Assembly (NCBI GenBank): GCA_021464245.1
Contig: JADCRB010000036.1
Span: 1,507,717-1,571,716, forward strand
Length of the DNA stretch: 64,000 bases
Origin: Carallia brachiata
Lineage: Eukaryota; Streptophyta; Magnoliopsida; Malpighiales; Rhizophoraceae
Reading direction: 5' to 3'
Shown here: one piece after another, positions 1-13,168 of the stretch
Numbering within the stretch: the first letter of the stretch is position 1
How the letters are laid out: each line of letters begins with the position of its first letter
Position numbers and translations under genes: made by a program
Notes under the pieces: generated by a model
The model's input: only the letters and a program-made list of their open reading frames with translations
The model's database searches: none
What the model was told of the DNA's origin: nothing

Positions 1-2727
1 ATTTTTTTTTATATCAAATGAAATTGAGTTCATCTTTCATCTTCTTTTTTTTTTAGGGTCTTCTAGGGTTAAAAAATTATTATTCAAAGTAAATTTTGAT
101 CAAGTCTATTAATCACAATCCAAATTTATGATTGTAAGATACCATACATCGATCGATCGTAAGATTCTAATTGGACCGCAATTTAATGCAATTTAAATTG
201 TAAAATTGTATGATCGATCCATTGTATTCTCCTAATCAAATTGCCAGCCAATGCATTTGTATAGTTAATCGATCGGAAATTCTAACTATATTACTTTAGA
301 ATTGATAAGATCTTACTTATTTAGGAAAAAATAAAAAAGAAATACTTAAAATTGACATTTGGAAATTGCTTCTTTAACATGAAACACATTTTATCTAACG
401 TCTTCAATATTATTCACCTATTTAACTCTAACATATGCCCTCCTTGCCTTTTACCATTATCATGTTCATCAATTAAAAACTAATAGTCAGACTGCATCAC
501 TTCTTCATTTTCTTTTTTGTTCTATTTCTGTAAGTAGTAGAATGCTTGATTAAGAGGGAACCAAGGGAAAAGTAGAGAATCAAAGAAAGAGTTTGTATTT
601 CCTAACACTTACCATTGCAATTAGTGCAGCGAGTGAGTACACAAGGTAATTTATTCTTCTTGATAATTGTCCCTTATTATAAATCTCATTTTGCTTGTGT
701 TGCAACGAACTATGGTTTCCTCTTTCATCGGGGGAGTTTTTGGATTATGTTTTCTTGTTATTGAGTACTAAATGTTGATCAAGCCACTTAAATTTTTTAC
801 ATATTGTTGTGTTTTGCTTGAATTTCAATTTAATTAATTTATGAAATGTCTAAATATTAAATTATTCCAATTGTTAGTTTTTTATATAATATTAGTATAA
901 TATTATGTTTCTATAATTTAAGGGCTTGGGTATCAATCTATGTAGCCTGAGACAAACAAAAAAATAAATTATTTTTTAAATTAAACATTAAATATATTTA
1001 ATATTATTTTAAATGTGCTTAATATTATTTAAAATTTAATTCATATAATTCTTAATTTAAAAAAATCCAAAAAAAAAAGAAAATTCAATGCCGCCGTCCC
1101 GCTCTGAGACTGGAGACTCAAGCCATTGAATTTATCCCATAAATCCTTTCTGATTAGAATTCCACATTAACAACCTTAATTTTTGACCCTTCGCCTACAA
1201 TGTAATAGGACTTTTTTTTTTTTTGTCCATTTTTTAACAATTAATGACTCTAACAAAAAAGGACTATTGTTTGGTCATTTAATGATTTTTTTTTTTTTTG
1301 ACATAAAGGTCATTGAATGAATTGAAGGCAAGGGTTGCTTTCATGTAAAATGACGAGAATGCCCTGCACCGCTGTCACTGTAACCTACATTGCACCATGA
1401 GAGAGATTGCCTTGGATCGTTGGATGGGTGGATTGGATCAAACTTCGCACGTTGTCCGCTCGTTTGCTCTGGAAGTCCGTTCAGGGTGCAAACTGCTAAG
1501 CCTTTCTGTTTTTCAATTTTTTTTTTCCTTTTTCATAAATGTATTAATAATAATCCAATAAGAATTCAAATAATATAGAAGAGCACACCACCAAGGAATA
1601 TTTTCTTTTTTATAAAAAAAAGGGGGCCAAACAGAGGGGGTAAAAAAAATAAATAGGAAAACAGTTTGAAATTCATTCCAATAAGATTATTTTTATGGAT
1701 TTATGGGATTTTGTCCATTTTGGATGTATTGAAGTGTTGTCATGCTTTCTTCCTTATTTTAGTTATATGAGGTTATGGTGTTGTCATTTTGTTGAAATAC
1801 AAAGTCCAGATAAAAATTGAAATTATTGTTTTTTGGCCCCAGTATGCATCAAATATTGTTGCCAATTCAGTGTCTTCATTTGAGGGTTTTTAATTTGTCC
1901 ATTAAAAATTATATTCGGCTGTTAACTATACATTAGGATAATTTTTTTATTTTCAAAAGTTCTATACCCTACTTTAGAATTTAAAGCCGAGACCTCAAAT
2001 ATAGAAATATAAACTTACGAGAGAGTCATATGAATTTTGGCTTTAAATATTTCGCTTGCAGAAATAAAAAAATCATTTTATAGAAAAAATTTTTGGGCAT
2101 GTAATTGTATGAGTATGATGAACGCATGCAACGGTGAGAAAATGGTGGGCAGATAATAATAAGGACCATTACATCTTGAAATATATACATTAAATTTAAT
2201 AAATAAATAAATAAATAAATTATTAAATATTAATTGTTTGTTTATTTTATTAAATATATTTATGTAATCTTATTTTTCATTTTATTCTCCTTTTGTTAGA
2301 AGCATATCAATTTCGGGAAAGTGAACTTATCTTTGCTGGGGAATTTACAGATGAATTTATTACAATTATGACTCCATGGCAATGGTGGTCAACTGCGGAT
2401 CCATGTACGTGAAGGGGCGAATGCCCAATTGAAATTCAAATTTGATTTGATTTTATTTATTTTTTTATCATTATCCCAATAAAATTTGTTTTTTGTCCCC
2501 AATTATTTTCCCCCTACATTTTTTTTATATGTCCTCGAAAAAATTCCTGAGTCAGTTACTGTAATACTATTGGCATGAAATTAATGGGGACATAGTTTAC
2601 TCGTTGGCGCAAAAAATACAATACGGAAGTCAAATGTCCATGGAAATGCACTCTCTTTGTACTTGGCATAATATCAAGTTTGTTTCTCTATACCTAACGT
2701 TTGAATTTATTGAAGGGTATTTATGCA

Positions 2728-2838
2728 GTCATACAATTTGTAATATATAAAGGATATACATTTAATTTAACAGTTTATTTTTTTTTTTAAATTCAATATA
2801 TTTTCATAATTTAATAATTTAAATATTCACGTATCAAC
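2728..2838 (+). repeat. Dispersed AT-rich repeat, copy 1
   Basis: Begins GTCATACAATTTG, continues through an AATTTAACAGTTTATT block and a TTTAATAATTTAAAT block, and ends near CACGTATCAAC. The same order of blocks recurs at 3376-3490 and, inverted, at 24021-24118. No coding capacity is seen. It is probably a decayed non-autonomous element whose class I cannot assign. Confidence 0.5.
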
Positions 2839-3375
2839 TTTATTTTTATTATTACGTGCCTACGATGTTTTTCCCTTTATTAAATAGGACTAGAAGGAAT
2901 TTACAAATTAGGGAAAAATTATTCCCTATTTTCCACTTCACTACTCGCATGGTAAAAAATCAATGAAGTATTTGGTGTGCAATATCGGTCAGCCATCCAC
3001 TCAAGTTATTGGATCTAATCCTCCATGAAAAGTAAGAAATTCCGAATATCTTGACCAATTCAAGGTGAAAAATGGGGTTGCCCCCTCAGCAAAACTGAGA
3101 TAAAGTTGATCCAAAAGATGCTAATTCAAGATAAATTCATGAGGAAGTGGATCTCCTTAGGATCTACTATCCAAATAAAAAGAAACGACTGTAATTGTGT
3201 AGGTGCATATGTAAACTTTGCAATTAATTAATTCTCATTAAAATCTTAGACCACATGATACTACGATAGATTTGGATATTGTTAAAAAAAAAGGATAGAT
3301 TTGGATATGGTGCTGATTATACCAGCTCGCTTTTTGGTGAATATTACATAATACATATATGGTCATCACTGAGTA

Positions 3376-3490
3376 GTCATACAATTTATGACACACGAAA
3401 GACACGTAATTAATTTAACAGTTTATTTATTTTTTAAATTTAATATATTTTTTAAGATCTAACGGTACAAATCTCTACGTGTAAATTTGT
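3376..3490 (+). repeat. Dispersed AT-rich repeat, copy 2
   Basis: Starts GTCATACAATTTATG and shares with copy 1 the AATTTAACAGTTTATT core and the AATATATTTT block. It diverges toward a CTACGTGTAAATT end. Both copies are in direct orientation about 650 bp apart. Confidence 0.5.
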
Positions 3491-3840
3491 GCATATTATT
3501 GCATGCATATGTAACTTTTCTCTACATATATGATTTTAGATAATACAAAACTATTTTATTATTTTTAATTTCAATTAAGTTTCACTTAAATGTTTTATTT
3601 TCACTCAAATTGACATTGAGTTAATTTTACAAGCTTAAAAATTGAGTTAAATTAAAAAATCTATTCGGATATACCAACAGGTAACTCGCAATTACCAGCA
3701 GATATGGTTTAAGTAAGTTTGCATATGTTTGGCATGTTATGTACCCCCATATGTCCAGCGATTCAAAGCTTAACTGAATTTTCCGACGTTAAAACTGGTT
3801 ACATATACAGGCCATCAGGTAGTAAAAATGTAGAAGCTAA

Positions 3841-5074
3841 GGGCCCGTTTGGACTTTGGAGATGTTTTTAATTTTTTATTGTTATTTCTTTTTTTTTTTA
3901 TTATTTTTTTATTTTTACTGTTTGTTCAATTTTTATATTTATTATTGTCAATTTTTTTTTATAAGAATAAAAAAGTAGATAGAGAAATAATAGTGAGAGA
4001 TATGATAAAAAGAGTATGATAGAGGGAGAAAAAGAGGAGAGAGAGAAATAGGGTAGAGAGAATGGAAGAGAGAAAAGAGAGAGGGTAGAGAAGAATGAGT
4101 AGAGAAAATGGTAGAGAGAGAAAAATGAGAGAGAGGGTAGAGAGAGAATGAGTAGAGAAATTGATAAAGCGAGAAAAAAGAGAGAGTGTGGCTACAGAAA
4201 GAATGAGTAGAGAGAATAGTAGAGCGAGAAAAAAAGAGAGAGAGAGTGTAGGTAGAGAGTGAATGGTAAAGAGAGAAAAAAGAGAGAGAGAGTAGAGAGA
4301 GGATGATAGAGCGAGAAAAAGGAGAGAGTGTGAGCAGATAGAGATGGTAGAGAGTAGAATGGTAGAAAGAGAGGATAGAGAGAGAATGAGAAAAGAGAAT
4401 GTTAGAGCAAGAAAAAGGAGAGAGAGTGAGGGTAGAGAGTGAACGGTAGAGAGACAAAATGAGAGAGAGATGGTAGGGAGACAATGAGCAGCAAGAATGG
4501 TAGAGCGAGAAAAAAAAAGAGTGTGTATACAGAGAGAATGGTAGAGATGGAAAAAGAAGAGAGAGAGGGTAGAGAGATAATAAGTAGATAGAATGGTTGA
4601 GGGAGAAAAAGGAAAGAGAGAGTAGGTAGAGGGAGAATGAGTAGAGAGAGAAAAATATGAGAGAGAGAGGGTAGAGAGAATGAGTAGAGAGAATGCTAGA
4701 GATAGAACAAGGAGAGAGAGAGAAGATAGAGAGAGAATGAGTAGAGAAAATGGTAGAGATAGAAAAGGGATAGAGAAAAAAAGAGTTGAGAGATAAAAAA
4801 ATAGAGAGAGATAGAGAGAGGATGAGTAGAGAGAAATATATTAAAAAGAGTGGATAGATAGAAAAAAAGGTTGTGAGAGAAAGTATAGAAAAAAAAGTAA
4901 AAAATAAAATGGGAAAGTATCTTTTATTGTTTTCTCATTCTTTTTTTTTTCTTTGAAAAATACTTTCATATTTTCAATAAAAAAAAAAAACAGAAATGAT
5001 ACCAAACATGTTTCCTATTTTTTTTGTGAAAAATAAACAGAAAATAAGAAAAAAAAATTATACCAAACGGGGCC
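3841..5074. mobile_element. Tourist-like (PIF/Harbinger) MITE with purine-rich core, copy 1
   Basis: The element opens with GGGCCCGTTTGG and closes with CCAAACGGGGCC, its near-perfect inverted complement. It is flanked on both sides by TAA (3838-3840 and 5075-5077). A 3-bp TTA/TAA duplication with such GC-rich ends is the known signature of Tourist/PIF-Harbinger elements. Inside T-rich shoulders lies roughly 900 bp of degenerate repeats built from GAGAGAATGAGTAGAGA and GGTAGAGAGAGAAAAA modules, so the plus strand is almost pyrimidine-poor. No transposase is present. Long minus-strand open frames rich in Ser, Leu, Phe and Tyr are by-products of this composition. A sister copy lies at 13840-15028. 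Confidence 0.82.
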
Positions 5075-5077
5075 TAA

Positions 5078-6902
5078 ATCAGCATTGCGCTTTTCTTTCC
5101 AATTCTTAATGGCAACACACAACGAACAACATGATAGAAATAAGAACTCAAGAAGACAGTAAATTTTTTTGTTTTATGTTTAATTTCATTTATCTGTGGC
5201 ACCAAGTAAAATTTTATTAGACCACGTTTTTTGTTCTTAAACATTACTGTGTAATTTTCCCTACCTTAATAATAGTTCCAGTGGCATATGAAGGACCTCC
5301 CTTCGCTTTTTATTACCATTGGCCGGCGCGTAATGCTACATATCTCTCTCAGAAGGCTCTGGTTTAACACTGTAACATCAAAATTTTTAACCGTGATTTT
5401 TTTCATTTTTCTCAAATTTCATTCCAATTGATGGATTTACGGAACTGATGTAACAGATTACATTGTCTTGAGGAGCTAGCGTATCACAAAATCTCACGAA
5501 TTCATTTGAATAAAAATAAAATTTGGTGCTATATACAAAATATTTATTCTACCATATAAATATGCTTTATAACAAAAAATTTTGTACAAACATTTAACAT
5601 CCGTATAACATGAAATATTTTGCTTAGATCATCGAAAGTGGCAGTCTAGTAAAGTTTCGGCGTGCCGTCACAGCATTGACTGGAGTTCGAGTTTCCACGT
5701 TATCACTTCCTTCTGCAATTATAGATATCCAGTGTGAGCGTAATGTATGAGTATAAGACTCGTTAATATCGTGATCTGACTTGAGAGATTCGTTTCAAAT
5801 CTAATAACGCTATGATAGTGGGTCTCCTTATACTCAAAGTTAAATAAACATATTAACGTTTTAAAAGCAGGCGTTAGCTCACATATCCGATGATCGTTAT
5901 ACTTATAATAAATATTTTTTTGAATTTTAAAAATGAAACATTTTGCATGGAGTAATTAATAAGATTTGTGTTCATGAAAACTTTTCCTAATTAATTATAC
6001 ATCTGCAGATTAGCTCCATTAGCAAACTAATTGGTGTGTTATGCAAAGCAACGATACACGATTTAAATCAACCGGTTAATTTGAAATCATAACTACTATT
6101 ATTTTTTGGAACTCACAACTCGGGGGATCTATAGCAAAATTCCCAGGTTTTAACTTCTCCTCTGTCAATAGTTGACGGTACAATATCTTCATTTTAACGA
6201 GCTGACGACTGCAACATTCAAATTGACTGCAGGTTGATTTTTCACAGGACGGAGCCCATGCCTCGACCTCCGTAAAATTCGACTGCCACCAACGCTTGCC
6301 AATGTAAGCACTTGGTAAATGACAAATTCAGACGCCGACTTTCTCCACACTCAGATTCTCAGCGAGAAGTTGGGTACCAACGGGTAATTCCCAGCAAATC
6401 TAGAAATGTCTTTCTTGTTATTATTGGAGTGACATAACGTCCGATTGAACTGTTTCAATACAATTTTTCCGTTACAATGCAATATTAACCCAGGCCGGCC
6501 AATAAAAACGAAAGGGCCATAAATGATTTAACATGATTATTGACTGCCAAAATGAAACAAGAATTAACAGCCCGTTGATGCTAGCAGGTTGCCATAAATG
6601 ATTGCCAAACCTCTTTGGAAAATATTGCAGGCACAACGAATATAGCATAGAACTTCCAAATGCAGTCTATGAACTTTTCTATGATAGTTTGGACAAACCT
6701 CTTAAATTCAACAACGCAAATTTAGTTATTTGAAAACATTAGCGCACGAAAATGAGTTTGAATGATAGTACAATCACATGGATCAGCTTATGAATGCGGT
6801 ACAAAGTACCGAAATAGTTGATATAGGAAACTCAGTAACTCAACTTTCATAGCAGGAATAAGACATGAGGAAATTCTACAACGTTGAAACTAATGTAAGC
6901 AA
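5078..6902. other. Gene-free spacer downstream of AHA1
   Basis: No supportable gene. The last few hundred bases before 6903 are likely AHA1 3' UTR on the minus strand, but I cannot place its end. Composition is closer to average than the flanking AT-rich tracts. Confidence 0.5.
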
Positions 6903-8385
6903 TCATATGCCGAAACCAAAAACTGCACGTATCTTATGGAAAATAAGATCGCGCCATCCTCTTTCAGTATTTTCCACCACAGTCGCATTTCCATATCTGA
7001 GACAAATTAAAAAAAAAAAAAGCAGGATTAGTCAGCTTAAATGAAATGCAAATTAACACAATAATTTTGTAAACAAAAGTTCAGCTAACCTGTCTTCATC
7101 GGGAATATCAGTGTGAGTCAGCTTAACTACAGTAACCCCAGGTTCAGGTTCATCAAAAGTAAGTCTTACCTGCAACCAGCATTTCTAATATATTCAGAAA
7201 AACAATCTTCGACAGCTCCTACATAATACTAATCAAAATTTAAGACAAATCAAAGATCATGAGACTGATCAAGCAACAAATTCAATCCAAACAAGACCCT
7301 CAACATGAACAATTCTAAAATCTCAACCAAAATTAACAATTAACAACTCTCTGTCACGTAAGCGAAAAGCTACGTTAGCACATAGGCACAAAATTGGCAG
7401 ATAGAGATCTTGAGCGTATTGCATTTGGAAAAAAAACTGCGTAGATTGCGTGACTGCATAAGGAAAAGCATCAAGTCTAACAACAACTTCTTACCGTGGA
7501 GATGATCCCGTCAGGCCAGCTCCCAAACCTCCACTTCTGGACAATCAGTTTCCCTTCCTGCAACTCAACGTTAGTCCCCGTCACTGATCCATCAAAAATG
7601 CTGAACTCCCCACCAACCTCTTTACTAATCCTCGCATGACTCTGCGTAAAACCTTTCCACCGGTTCTCATCCATCAATATCTCAAACATATCTCTTGCTC
7701 TACAGCTAAACTTCTCGGTCAAGCTTATAGACTTGAACCCCCTTTTCGACTCCTTCTTCTTCTTCTCCACCGCGGCCGCCGGGGCGGCAGCATTAGGCAC
7801 ATCGTTTTTTGCCGCCACCGCCGTCGATTGCGCCTTGGGAGCGGCGGCAGTAACCTTCTTGGTTTCCAATTCGTCCTTGGCAGGACCGCCCTTAGCCATA
7901 CTCTGCACATAAACCCTAATCTTCTCCTCAATCAGAGGTTTTCCTTTGGCCAGCATGGCTTCCTTCAATCTCTTACCCACCGGCCCGTCCTCCTTAACGG
8001 TGACCTTGATTTCCGGATCCTCGTCGGCATTCTCGTCGGAAAGATACGGGACTTCAACGGATCCCTCGACCTTGAGGAGGCTTTTCCCGTCGGAATCCTT
8101 GGCCTCGCCTTCCCAGGAGAGGCTGAGGCTGAGCTCGTAACCGGGTATGATTTTTCCTTTCCGAATGTTAACGTACGCCTCGCCGTCCAGCTTGTCAAGA
8201 TTCTGGGTCTTGATGAAGAGGTTGCCTTCGCCGTCGAGGACGGGGAGGTCGGAAAGGAGCTTGGAGAGAATGTTTCTGGACCATTCCAAACAGTCGGTCT
8301 CCGCCCAGTGCCAGTTGTGGACGTTGGTGCCGTCGGCCCTCTCCTCCACGATCCAACGCTTGTCGCCTTCGCCGTACTTGGCCAT
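6903..8385 (-). CDS. AHA1: Activator of Hsp90 ATPase (Aha1-type co-chaperone)
   Basis: Stimulates the Hsp90 ATPase cycle in the cytosol. Three exons read on the minus strand: 8385-7495, 7169-7090 and 6996-6903, all with GT-AG junctions. They give a 354-residue protein, close to the roughly 360 residues of plant Aha1 proteins. The N-terminal Aha1_N domain spans about residues 29-165 and starts with the tryptophan-rich NVHNWHWAE motif. A Lys/Glu/Ala-rich linker follows, then the C-terminal AHSA1 (START-like) domain at about 225-350, with RWKGFTQSHA, FGSWPDG, LTHTDIPDEDR and the terminal HKIRAVFGFGI. The start is the first ATG of a long open exon. The name should not be confused with the plasma-membrane proton ATPase that shares the symbol. 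The gene looks intact. Confidence 0.95.
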
Positions 8386-10493
8386 TAGAAAAACACGTGA
8401 TCAGAATCCGGACAGGAACTCAAAACTAATTTTCCTCAGAAGCTTCCAGACAGTGTCCGAGGAAGGCAGGGAAACGGGAAGTTATAATAGAGGAGAGGCC
8501 GGCGAGTTGTCTGGAGAGTTCGGGTTTGCTGTTTTTGCAAAACTAAAGAAGAGTCTAGATTTTTTTTATTTTTTTATTTTTGGGTTTGGTCAGTGGTCCA
8601 ATTGTTTTAGGAATGTTTAAGAAAAGAGAAGAAGCGAGCGCATTTTGGAAGGGTCTGGAAGGGTGATAAAAGACATTGATTAGGGTTTCTTTGGTGACGA
8701 GCAGCTTCTTTCTGGTTTCTACAAGCTGACAATTACCGGAAGGGAAATGCTCATTGGGTACATGTTAACACAGTAATTTGAATTTTTTTAAAAAAATAAA
8801 TTAATAGTTAGATTTCCTTACATAATTTTTCATACCCACTTATTAAAACAAATGCATAGAGAGAATCATGGGCCGAGTTAACTCAACATCTGACTCTGCT
8901 TTTATTTTTCATTTATTTTCTTGTATTGTTTGCTAAGTAGGGAAAAAAACGAAAACCTTGAATTTTAACAATGAGAAAAACTTGGTGGCATGCTGATGGA
9001 TAATGGAATATATAAGAAATTAAAAATAAAAATATTATCAAATATTATTAAATAAATCTGTATAATTATTTGAAACTATTTTTATATAATTGCCTAATGT
9101 TACTCTGATAAGAGTCCACGCTAAAATGTGTGCATGAACTATCCAATCGGAAGTTCTTGCACTCTTTTGCACGTCCACAGCTTATATCTAGCTTTACAAC
9201 TCAAACAGCAGTGATAAATTGGACAAGTTTTAAATTCAACTTTCCATCCCATTTTTCCATTACAATTTTGAACAGAATTTGTAATGGAAGCCGAGCTTCA
9301 CCGCAATGGATTTTCACCTTCTAGGCTGTAGTTGCCTTGATGCATGGAAATCGCAACACATTCTAAAATTTCTTGCTCACACTGAATTGGCCACCATATG
9401 ATATTACTACCTAGATACTAGTGCAGTAGCTGATCATGACTTCTGGCAAACGTAAATATGATACTACTACACAGCTACACCTGATAAAAGCAGTGAAAAT
9501 TAGGAACTTGTAAAAATTAGGCACACAAATCACAATTCTCCAAAGTTGAGAACTCTAGAATATATGTCTAAATTCTTAATCACTGCGATGTCTTAACATC
9601 CAATTCGCTTAGACTCGGTGCAATTCATCCATCTCATAGAGCAAAATTTGGGCCCAAACATTTGTGAGATTCAATATTAGACAAAAGAAACTAGAAAAAA
9701 AAAAATTACGGCAATGTCTAATAAATTGTAATCTTGGAAACTTCACCTTGATTTAGTAATCATTCTCTACAAATTACAACAAAGTAAACAACAAGTCAGC
9801 AACCCAAAAAAAAATAATTTGAACAATTTTAGAAATGGCCATGATTATCCAATCATTCCAGACAGAACAAAACCAGCCGCGGGTATGGTTGTGTTCTCTA
9901 CTGTCACGAATTTACAATCTGGCTTTGCAAGGCAAGCCTTGCAGCAATATACAGAATATTGCTTTGTCCTTCCAGCACTAAAATATCAAAGATTTAAGAA
10001 GAAACATGATGCAACAACGAAATGCTTATCATTTAGCCAATACAAGACTTTGGAAATTTACAAGTTCGCAATATACAGCCTGTAACAATTAGAAGAAAGT
10101 GGAACCGCCAGCAAATAACCGAACTGTTGTGTTCTGAACATTTAACACTGTTTTAGCAGCCTTATTAAGTCACACAGGATTACCTTCAATATGAATGCAA
10201 ACTTTCACTCAAGCCATCAGAAAGCAGCACAAACCATCTGAAAAGGTAAAATATACGTGTGAGATCTCAGAAACCATCTAAGGCAAAACATGAAATGTGA
10301 TTATGCATATAAGGATGAGAGCTTTCCAGTTACCTAAAATCAAGAATTGAGATACAAACACGTTGATCTGGATGCCAGCAAGGTACAGCGTGATTGTCCA
10401 GTCACATGCAACTGCGCAACTTGTCAAATTTAGGCACTTTGTTCACACATTAAATTGCAGATTACTTTGGACTGAGATGCATTAACAGCTGTC
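8386..10493. other. Spacer between AHA1 5' end and GCP3 3' end
   Basis: Holds the AHA1 promoter and 5' UTR (about 8386-8800) and, further right, the probable 3' UTR of GCP3. No coding region is supported. The small open frame at 9819-10085 has no recognisable motif and lies where GCP3 UTR is expected. Confidence 0.5.
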
Positions 10494-13168
10494 TTATTTG
10501 TCAGACTGCAACCGACTATAATATTCAGTGAAATCGAGCCGGAACATGAGGAACTTCAAATCAATATGTTGCTGGACAGGCAATTGGGACAGGAAGCCTT
10601 CAAACAATGATGTATATTCCTTTGCTACAGCATCTAGTTCCTGCCCAATGTTTCGAAGAAACTCTCCTGCACGTTGTGTTATCGCCTTTCTGCCATCACC
10701 GATCCAAGATCCAGGCTCCGAAGCTCTCGTGGTCATCTTATTTTGTGATTTATTATTTTCTTTAGAAGGTAAAGAGGATGTCATGGTTCTGCACACATGA
10801 AAACACAGGAATTATCATTTATTCAGAAAGAAAAATTCATCCAAAAACTGATACTGACTAATAAAAGTACTGATACAAAGTTATATCCATACCTTGCTTG
10901 CAACTCGTAAATGCCTTCATATAACCGATCCGCATGACTTCTGAAATGCAATATCAAGTCAAACAATACAAAAGCGATTTGTAAAGTGGTTGAGATCGTT
11001 CGCCAAGAAGAGATTTCTCCACGATTGAATGGAGGTACTTCTCATGTGCTGCAAGAAGGTCATCAAGATCCCTTGCAACTTCCATCTCATTGAGAAATCA
11101 GACCATGATACCTCCAAAACTTCAAACATGATGTAGTATTGCAAGTTTGTAACAAAATGATTCATCTCGTCCCAAAGAACCTGGCATCTTCTTAGTGTTG
11201 AGACTAACTGGAACTTGACTGCACGCTGCAACTTAGTGAAAGAATGAGAAGTAATACAATTGGCTTCATGGTCTTCCAAGCACCAATAAGTGCATGTTCT
11301 ACTCGTCTAAGCTTCCACAGAAAATTGAAAATTCTTAAATATCTCACCATAACAGACTCAGTAAAAATTGTATCTAGTGGAACTCCAGCATCATATTCCA
11401 ATGAGAAAACATCCCAGCCCCTATCTCCACTGCCTTGAGGCATCATTTTGACTTTCAACCTGTCTAATATGTCAGGATCATCATACTGAGCATTAGATGA
11501 CCGGATTGCACTTTCAAGCAACCCAGCTAGCTTGAATGAGCTAATAGTATTGGCAGGCTCAGAAAGTTCAGGCCCAACAATGTCCATTAAATACTGAACA
11601 AAATCACCCTGCCCCAGCAGTAAATATCGCTTGATTGCAAGACAATGTTCTTTAAACTTAAACCTCGTGTACATGACATCCAATAAATGTTTATCAATTC
11701 TCTTTGCTGCTTCAGCAACCAGGGTTTCAAGCGCATCTGTTTCGCCATATCCAAGACTCCCTCTTCTGGTTGTGGTCCCTGCAGCAGCAGCAGCCTCTGT
11801 TGCAGCATCAGCCCAGCCACGATCATCACAACATACACGAAGGAAATTTATTGACTTCCCAGTCCTTAAAATTCTCTGAGCAAGGGTTTGTGAGATAAAT
11901 GATGGAAGCATCCCAGCATGAAGCCGATAACCTTCCCTCCAAAGTGACTCTGCTTTCACTGGCTGACCCACAACAAAGAACTCAGCAAAAATATCCTCCA
12001 ATTCCCCTTCCAGAACCCAACTCCTAACCATTTCAAAAAGAGGAGAACATACGCGCCGGAGCAAACTCCTCATGAACTCATGCACAAACGGATCACCATG
12101 CTGGGCATGCAAATGTATAGCCCCAGCCATTGCTCCACCCCTCAAGACTCTGCATTTATCAACCAGTACAGCCATCAGTCTCATTTTAACCATTGGCTCT
12201 GTGAACCAAACCAACAATCTCCTCAAGGTTAGATAATTCTCTGAACCAGCAGTCTCTGATACCAATGGAATTGGATTCATTGCCTGTGCTTCGAGAACAG
12301 CCAATAACTTGTAATACTCGGAAAGCTCCTCCTGCATGGCTGCACAAAATGCCTGCCCCACAGTTCCCACATCTTCAGCTGGAAATCGAGCCATACTTTC
12401 AGAAATGTAAGCTTTAACCTTCCTAAACAACCATCCCAACTCGCACAACTTTCTAACCATAAGCCTAGTGGCCCTAGGAACCTTAATAGAATCTGACAAA
12501 GCATACCCATCAACATTTGCATCAAATTTAATATACTTCCCATCAATACCTTGGCAAGCATACAACACATCTCTCACCAGAACCTCCTCAGACACATCAT
12601 TTTCCTCTTTAACCAAAATCGCAAACTCCTTAAAAGCAATTTCACGTAAATTTTCAGGGTCTTTAGTGACCAACAAAACCCCATTATTCCAACCCTTTTC
12701 TTCTTTCCTTGAATGGTGGAAAACCCGAGAACCGCTACTCATATCAGAATCATCAAACGCCAAATTAGGCAACAAAAGCGTAGAATTCGGCCCATTTTTC
12801 ACAGATTGTCTATCTTCGGATACAATTTTAAGCAAATACAGAACAGCCCATTTGTTATTAACGCTGCCGGGGCCAGTTCTGGAGGCGAACTTGTTGTAGA
12901 CATCGGCGAAGGAGAGGGCTTGAGAGGACTTACCTTGAGTGGCAAGGCGGCGCTTGATGGACTCGGCGATGGCAGCGGCGTCGGGGGAAATCGAGGGGGT
13001 CAATCTGCTGGAGAGAATGCGGAGGGCGTAGCGGAAAGAATTGTGGAAATCGGAGGAGTTAGGGTTAGGGGTAGGGGTTTTGGAGTTAGGGTTTAGGAAG
13101 AGTAAACGATTGACTAGCTCTTTTGCTAGATCTATGATCTTTTGCTGATCTTCTTCTTCCATTCCCAT
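10494..13168 (-). CDS. GCP3: Gamma-tubulin complex component 3 (GCP3/SPC98), three frameshifts in this sequence
   Basis: Core subunit of the gamma-tubulin complex that nucleates microtubules. Exon 1 runs 13168-10893 and exon 2 10788-10494. Allowing for three missing bases the product is about 857 residues, close to the Arabidopsis protein. Recognisable pieces are the N-terminal GCP region (for example VRDVLYACQGIDGKYI and RLLVWFTEPMVKMRLMAVLV) and the C-terminal gamma-tubulin-binding domain (FKEHCLAIKRYLLLGQGDF, LWKLRRVEHALIGAWKTM, NHFVTNLQYYIMFEVLEVSW). Within exon 1, frame is lost by one base at about 11262, 11090 and 10970. Each break sits next to short runs and the protein on either side matches the family, with the frame restored after the third. 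Exon 2 is clean to its stop. Consensus error is the simplest reading; a recent null allele is the alternative. Confidence 0.9.

Larger units (their letters stand above)
1..3837. other. Gene-free AT-rich spacer
   Basis: No convincing coding region or RNA gene is visible. Short open frames here are low-complexity and have no recognisable domain. The stretch is AT-rich with many homopolymer runs. It contains two related copies of a dispersed AT-rich repeat (2728-2838 and 3376-3490) and a TAAA-type tandem run near 2200. It ends at the TAA target-site duplication of the MITE that follows. Confidence 0.7.

Noticed and set aside
3948..4484. 178-residue open frame on minus, rich in Ser/Leu/Tyr/His
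   Set aside because: It is the complement of the purine-rich core of a MITE; absence of stops follows from composition and there is no domain.
7636..8388. 250-residue open frame on plus
   Set aside because: Antisense shadow of AHA1 exon 1, whose conserved protein and splice sites are on the minus strand.
8439..8450. GAAGCTTCCAGA, resembling a heat-shock element upstream of AHA1
   Set aside because: Only two good modules plus a partial one, and it lies so close to the start codon that it may be within the leader; not enough to call a regulatory site.
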